This document shows positions 59,400 through 64,000 of a DNA stretch of 64,000 nucleotides, piece by piece (position 1 is the first letter of the stretch; each line of letters starts with the position of its first letter). The position numbers and the translations under genes are program-made. A model generated the notes under the pieces. It was not told the origin of the DNA, ran no database searches, and worked only from the letters and a program-made list of their open reading frames with translations. The stretch comes from Haberlea rhodopensis (Eukaryota; Streptophyta; Magnoliopsida; Lamiales; Gesneriaceae), in the NCBI GenBank assembly GCA_907163345.1, contig CAJQUN010000007.1:4540582-4604581 (forward strand), given 5' to 3'.

Positions 59400-59560
59400 C
59401 ACACCAGGCGTATATCTCTCAAGCCAAAGCATATGTAGTATATCTATCGTGGCAACGATCCCAGCCAAAGCATATACCCCACCAGGCATATCTATCGAGG
59501 CATTGATCTCACCAAAGCATATACATATATCTATCAAGGCATCTATCCCAATCATATGAA
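59400..59560. repeat. Repeat cluster in solo LTR X
   Basis: Three to four degenerate segments with AAAGCATAT...CTATCGAGGCA..GATC. One forms ATCGT-GGCA-ACGAT. Confidence 0.6.
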
Positions 59561-59843
59561 ATCCATGTATGAACATGCATATGAACTACCAATCATATGA
59601 CACAAGATAACATAAATCATATGATATCAAAACCATAACATCATCATCGCATCATATCTATACTCCGTACGTCAACACGTACCTGTATTGCGACACAAAC
59701 GATTTAAATTAGGCGTTCCTGTCTAATTGCCTCGTTGTCCCGTCCCTTGAGAGGATGCTACAACAATGCCAACAATATAACATGTTATCATAGGCTTAAA
59801 AATCAATTCTACAAAAATATAAAATTTTCAACATTCTGCCATC

Positions 59844-60038
59844 ACCGATCGATCGCCTAAAATCTCGATCGATCGCCGAACTGTTCATGCTTCACCGATC
59901 GATCGCACAAAATCACCGATCGATCGCCACCTTGCACCGATCGATCGCCTCAAATCACCGATCGATCGCCTCATGCTCAAACAGCCTTAAACCTTCACTG
60001 GTCGCGGCGATCGATCGAGACCACAGCCGATCGATCGG
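59844..60038. repeat. CGATCGAT palindrome array (solo LTR X)
   Basis: Starts at 59846, 59866, 59896, 59917, 59938, 59959, 60008 and 60028. Spacings are 20, 30, 21, 21, 21, 49 and 20. Confidence 0.95.
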
Positions 60039-60854
60039 CCCGATCAGAAAAAATGAGAAAATGGCGATTTTCAAGCTTATCTCCATGGTTCTTCTCCTAT
60101 ACCTCAAAGTTTAACATGTAAACATAATTCATGCAATCCCTAGTATCATATAAACATGTTTCTAACACCCTAGAAACAAATTCTTGGCAAAGAAACAAGT
60201 TATGATTCTAAGCATACATATTTGATATTCCAAGACACAAACTTCATTACCAACTACACAATTCAAGTGTAAAATCATGAAATCCTTACCAAGATGGTAC
60301 AATTTCACTTCACACACCTTCCTAGCTCAATTCACAAGTCAATCCCAAACTTAAACCACAAAGCACTTGGAAGAGATGAAGAGGAGCTTGTGTGAGAATT
60401 TTAGGTGAAAAGTGGTGTAAGTATGTGATTTCACCCCCTAATCCACTTGATATAAATCCTTAGCTCCTTAATTTACTTGTTATCATGCCATTTACAAGTA
60501 AGTACATGTGAAGTAACATGTACATGAAATGAAACTCAAATTCAAATGCAACTCCAATTGCAAATAATTTCACATGCATATACAAATTCAAATGCCTCCT
60601 ATTTCATGTTCTTTGATATGTTACTATATTTCAAATCATAGACCATGTTTCATTCTTTGCCCTTACCATCTCTCATTTCACACATGTATTACTTCATTCT
60701 TGGTTCCACCCGAACCCCCATTAACATACCACCATTTGATATAATTACACCATAATCATATCACACGTGTATACAACAATTCGAGGCATTACATGTATTT
60801 CAGGAGTCAAGGTTATCCTAGTGAGGATTTTAATGTTTACGCGAACTTCTATAA

Positions 60855-60920
60855 GAAGCGAGGAAGAATTCCGCTTACGTGGATCTCCATAAGAAGCGAG
60901 GAAGAATTCCGCTTACGTGG
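60855..60920. repeat. Tandem pair of AAGCG/CGCTT hairpins (element 7 LTR)
   Basis: ATAAGAAGCGAGGAAGAATTCCGCTTACGTGGA occurs twice, about 38 bp apart. AAGCG pairs with CGCTT around GAATTC. Confidence 0.8.
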
Positions 60921-61459
60921 AGAAGTACACTAATGATAAATGACTCAGGATTGAAGTAAGGATTTAAGAAGTAAAGATATGTCATGACATTTTTAAGAAC
61001 CATAATTTCATATGTTGATTATTTATGAGTTATGGTACAGGGACAACCAATGGGTGTAGTAAATGCGATTGAAATACAGGAAGTGTTTGTATTTATGATT
61101 TATGCATTTACGTTTGCATTCATATTATGTTGACTATGAATTATGATGTGCTCATGTGTTGGGGTTGTTCTTGTAGGTGCTTTTACTAACGAGAATCAGG
61201 GTCAGGTTGATAAGCTGAGCTGTAAGGAGTGCTACAAGATAACAAGATAAAGACCTATTTTGTGTAGTTCTACTAGGAGTACAGTAGAAGAAGCTTTACC
61301 CAAATTGTTAAAGAGTGTAACAAGTTATTTTGGCATGTCTTTTTTACTTTGACACTTCAGCTCAATTTGTCAACACGATCTAAATACTCTGATTAAGTAT
61401 GTTAAATTCTCCTAATTGCACCTAATAGTATGTTTGAGATAACGGGGTCTTACATTTAG

Positions 61460-61471
61460 TGGTATCAGAGC
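61460..61471 (+). other. Primer-binding site, initiator Met tRNA (element 7)
   Basis: TGGTATCAGAGC, five bases after the LTR end. Confidence 0.92.
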
Positions 61472-61668
61472 CAGGTTAGATAACCAGGGAAGAGTGAAGG
61501 GTAGCCTTTAGAGACAAGTTGGCTAGGTATTCATTGTTGGGCATGTTATGCATGTGATGCATATTGTTGTATAAGTGTTATACTAGCATGCTTTTGAATA
61601 TGATACTCTAGTTATCTAACGGCTTATATTATGAACTGCTTTTGGTATTGTTGTTAACTCATGTGTTG

Positions 61669-61671
61669 CAG
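61669..61671 (+). promoter_or_regulatory. Splice-acceptor-like CAG before gag (element 7)
   Basis: TTTTGGTATTGTTGTTAACTCATGTGTTGCAG-C-ATG: a T-rich tract and CAG one base before the start codon. Confidence 0.35.
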
Positions 61672-61672
61672 C

Positions 61673-62640
61673 ATGGCGGCTATTAACCCGGAGAACCTCA
61701 ATGAAGAGGTGGGGGATATGGGCAATATGAATGCTAGTATTGCTCAGACGAATCCGTTACCGCCACCTGCTGTAGGCTTGGAGCATATTGCACAGATACT
61801 GTTACCAGGGGAGATAAGTCTGACCCAGTTCTTGAGCTATCATCCACCGCTATTTGAAGGGACAGAGACTGGGGAAGCAGCTGAGGAATGGCTTGAGAGA
61901 CTGGAACAGATATTCGTATCGGCACCCTGTGCACGGACTGCCTGGCTGAGGTTGGCAGAGTTTCAGTTAGCGAAGAAGTCTTCCATGTGGTGGAAGACAA
62001 AAGTCATGGAGCTGAGAGCTCAGGGTATGACGGTTGATTGGACTGTTTTCAGGACCCGGTTCCTTAACCGATACTTTTCTGCAGCTGCCAGACAATTAAA
62101 GGAAGATGAGTTCAATAATTTGAAGCAGGGCAGCCTGTCAGTATCAGACTACGATATGCAGTATTCCTCACTGCTGAGGTATGTACCTCATATTGATGTC
62201 AGCAGTCATGCTAAGATGAGAAACTTTCTGAAGGGACTGAGGCCAGAACTGTTTGATCGGGTTGTCTCCGACAACCCCAGCTCTTTTGATGACGCCCTGA
62301 CACGGGCAGAGTTGACAGAGATTGCAGTGGGCGCGTACAAGGACGTTGTACCCCCTTTTGTACCACCTCAGAGACCAGCTGTTGATAGCCTGAGGCCATG
62401 AGGGGATCAGTTCAAGGCTCGTGGGGCCTCATCATCTCCTAGATTCAGTGGGAAGAAGTCTCAAAGTCAGAAGCGAAGTAACCGAGGACCATCCCAGGGA
62501 AGTAAGACAGGAGGAAATCGATGTAACAACTGTGGAGGATGGCACTTGTCACGTGACTGTCAGGGTTGCTATGTTTGTGGCAAGATGGGCCACTTGGCTC
62601 GAGGTTGCCCCAATCGAGTAGGTCAGACAGACTCTGGGCC
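61673..62640 (+). pseudogene. gag: Element 7 gag
   Basis: Starts at ATG 61673 (MAAINPENLNEE), matching the start of the other gag copies; an ATG at 61661 is in frame but lies before the acceptor-like site. The capsid core has FEGTETGEAAEEWLERLEQ and RYFSAAARQ. A TGA at 62399-62401 replaces the arginine of LRPRG, a single C-to-T change of the kind expected from methylated-cytosine decay. The frame continues without break through two zinc knuckles (CNNCGGWHLSRDC and CYVCGKMGHLARGC, 62520-62610). Confidence 0.9.
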
Positions 62641-64000
62641 GAACAGGCCAAGGTTTGTTGCTGGGAGGGCACCACAGAGACAACAGTTTGCTCCTCGACC
62701 ACAGGGAGGTCAGACGGCAGGACCGCCGCAGGGGCAGGTGTATGCATTGACTCGGGAGCAGGCTGAGGCAGCCCCGGAGGAGGTCATTGCTGGTACGTGC
62801 CATTTACTTACGTACCCTGCACTTATATTGATAGATACAGGTGTTTCCCATTCTTTTGTGTCTGCTGCTTTTGTGGAGAGACATCGCTTGTGCTCGTCTC
62901 TGTTACCCACACCTCTCATGGTCTCGACACCCACGGGGAAGCATTTGATTGCTGACCGACAGTTATCTGATTGCCTCATTTATTTTGAGGGCAATGATCT
63001 GAGGGCCGATCTGATTCAGTTAGAGATGGCAGATTTTGACTGCATTATCGGCATTGATGTGTTGAGCAGATACCGAGCTGTGGTAGATTGCCAACAGAGG
63101 ATTGTTCATTTTCTATCTGATCAGGGGTTCCAGTGGACTTTTTATGGGGACGACTCTCGTCCAAAGATTCCTGTGATCTCAGCGGTTAAGATGTCACGGT
63201 TATTGGAACGCGGCCACACAGGCTACCTTATTTATGCCGTGGATGCTTCAAAAGAGAAGGAAGTGAGAGCCGAGGACATTCCGGTCGTGGCGGAGTTCAT
63301 TGATGTGTTCCCAGATGAGATTCCGGGGTTTCTGCCTGTCAGGGATGTTGAGTTTGCCATTGAGCTGCTGCCAGGGACTTCTGCTATTTCCCGTGCTCCT
63401 TATAGGATGGCACCGGCAGAGCTGAGGGAGCTAAAGGTACAGTTACAGGAGCTCCTCGACAAGGGATACATTCATCCTAGTGTATCGCGTTGGGGTGCAC
63501 CAGTCTTGTTCGTGAAAAAGAAGGACGGTTCAATGCGTCTGTGCATTGACTACATGCAACTGAACAAGGCCACAGTGAAGAACAGGTATCCACTCCCGAG
63601 GATTGATGATCTGTTTGATGAGCTTCAGGGTACAGAGGTTTACTCAAAGATAGACTTGAGGTCAGGCTATCACCAGGTGAGAGTTAGAGCTGACGATGTC
63701 CAAAAGACGGCTTTTAGAACTCGGTATGGGCACTACAAGTTCTTAGTGATGCCTTTCGGTGTAACAAATGCACCTGCAGTTTTTATGAGCCTGATGAACA
63801 GAGTATTTCAGGAGTATCTCGATCAGTTTGTGATCGTATTCATTGATGACATCCTTGTCTATTCAAGGAGTGAGGAGGATCATGCCGATCATCTGAGGAT
63901 AGTGCTCCAGATCCTCAGAGATCATCAGTTGTACGCCAAACTCAGTAAGTGTGAGTTCTGGCTGAGCAGTGTAGCATTCTTGGGCCATATCATATCACGA
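62641..64000 (+). CDS. pol: Element 7 pol: protease and reverse transcriptase (partial)
   Basis: Continues in the gag frame with no stop to the window end. The aspartic protease has LIDTGVSHSF (near 62830-62855; the usual alanine is valine, with D-T-G kept) and GIDVLSRY. RT begins at PYRMAPAEL. It includes LRSGYHQ, FGVTNAPAVF and the catalytic FIDDIL (63839-63856), and reaches the thumb (KCEFWLSS, FLGHIIS). DYRQLNK reads DYMQLNK. The visible catalytic residues are intact. RNase H, integrase and any chromodomain lie outside. It is functional only if the upstream TGA is bypassed. Confidence 0.9.

Larger units (their letters stand above)
58867..60793 (-). mobile_element. Solo LTR X of a third gypsy family, nested in element 7 LTR
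   Basis: Plus strand TGTGGGGTCC to GGCATTACA, flanked by TGTAT (58862-58866 and 60794-60798). Its sense is probably minus, judged by the GTACGT motif (ACAG|GTACGT). It has an eight-copy CGATCGAT array, a cluster of about 50-bp repeats around CATATATCTATCGAGGCA (59400-59560), and GTACGT-CAAC-ACGTAC at 59667-59682. No internal region. Confidence 0.9.
57268..61454 (+). repeat. Element 7 5' LTR, interrupted by solo LTR X
   Basis: TGTGATATCCCCG to GTCTTACA. The parts are 57268-58866 and 60794-61454, about 2.26 kb when joined over TGTAT. It holds four CGATCGAT copies (58438-58540), GTACGT-AAGCG-ACGTAC (58705-58721) and hairpin TTCTACT-8-AGTAGAA (61268-61289). It also has a tandem pair of AAGCGAGGAAGAATTCCGCTT segments (60855-60920), which match the CGCTT/AGCG hairpins of the other LTRs. 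Confidence 0.92.
57268..64000 (+). mobile_element. Element 7: plus-strand Ty3/gypsy chromovirus-like element, truncated by window end
   Basis: 5' LTR (57268-61454, interrupted), PBS, leader, gag, protease and RT run to the last base. The left flank is CTACT in copia gag; the right TSD is outside. The proteins are close to but clearly distinct from the minus-strand elements, so it is a related subfamily. Only one stop is seen in 2.3 kb of coding sequence. Confidence 0.93.

Noticed and set aside
60841..60925. AAGCGAGGAAGAATTCCGCTT pair as a TSD or transposon terminal repeat
   Set aside because: The two copies are adjacent and direct, lie inside the LTR after the real TSD (TGTAT), and match the hairpin units of other LTRs.
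1..64000. Endogenous plant virus sequence
   Set aside because: All RT regions have LTRs, initiator Met tRNA primer sites and chromovirus or copia domain order; no envelope, movement protein or pararetrovirus gene is seen.

Overview
The window is plant nuclear DNA made almost entirely of nested LTR retrotransposons. I see no host protein gene, tRNA or rRNA. The plant call rests on three things: Ty3/gypsy elements of the Tekay/Del chromovirus type (gag with CCHC knuckles, protease, RT, RNase H, integrase and a C-terminal chromodomain), a Ty1/copia gag, and primer-binding sites matching initiator methionine tRNA (TGGTATCAGAGC). The species cannot be told from this.

Layout. Positions 1-5317 hold a minus-strand Tekay-type element cut by the window start, with its 5' LTR at 3183-5317. 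Positions 5318-10268 are an old non-coding stretch: a 2.6-kb chain of short perfect inverted repeats ending in a Ty3-like polypurine tract, then a badly decayed minus-strand gypsy pol. From 10269 a Ty1/copia element on the plus strand is the host of nearly everything that follows. Its LTR is split by a complete Tekay-type element (10969-19595, TSD GTGTT). Its leader is split by a 34-kb compound array (20461-54557, TSD TATAT). Its gag, itself tandemly duplicated (55291-57267), is split by a plus-strand gypsy element starting at 57268 that runs off the window end.

The compound array is LTR-internal-LTR-internal-LTR, with a further almost complete element inside it (40837-49808), a unit reduced by deletion to about 320 bp, and a last LTR. 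Three solo LTRs of a second gypsy family sit inside it, each with its own 5-bp TSD (25435-28073 GGTGG; 30810-33402 ATCAT; 51019-53410 TACTC). A fourth solo LTR of a third family (58867-60793, TSD TGTAT) lies in the LTR of the last element. The insertion order is: old relic; copia; Tekay-type elements and array; solo LTRs.

No visible gag-pol is fully intact. The best are the 40837-49808 element (two frameshifts and one RT active-site change) and the element from 57268 (one in-frame TGA in the visible part).

The most unusual signals are in non-coding DNA. (1) Gypsy LTRs of three families carry arrays of the palindrome CGATCGAT at spacings of about 20-22, 30, 40-41 or 49-50 bp, that is, near whole helical turns. 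(2) Every gypsy LTR carries GTACGT-N(3-6)-ACGTAC, whose element-sense copy reads as AG|GTACGT, and a splice-acceptor-like CAG sits directly before each gag ATG. (3) A hairpin near the LTR 3' end has a stem that differs between subfamilies while staying paired. (4) Long chains of mini-hairpins fill 5348-7861, the copia LTR and part of the second-family LTRs.
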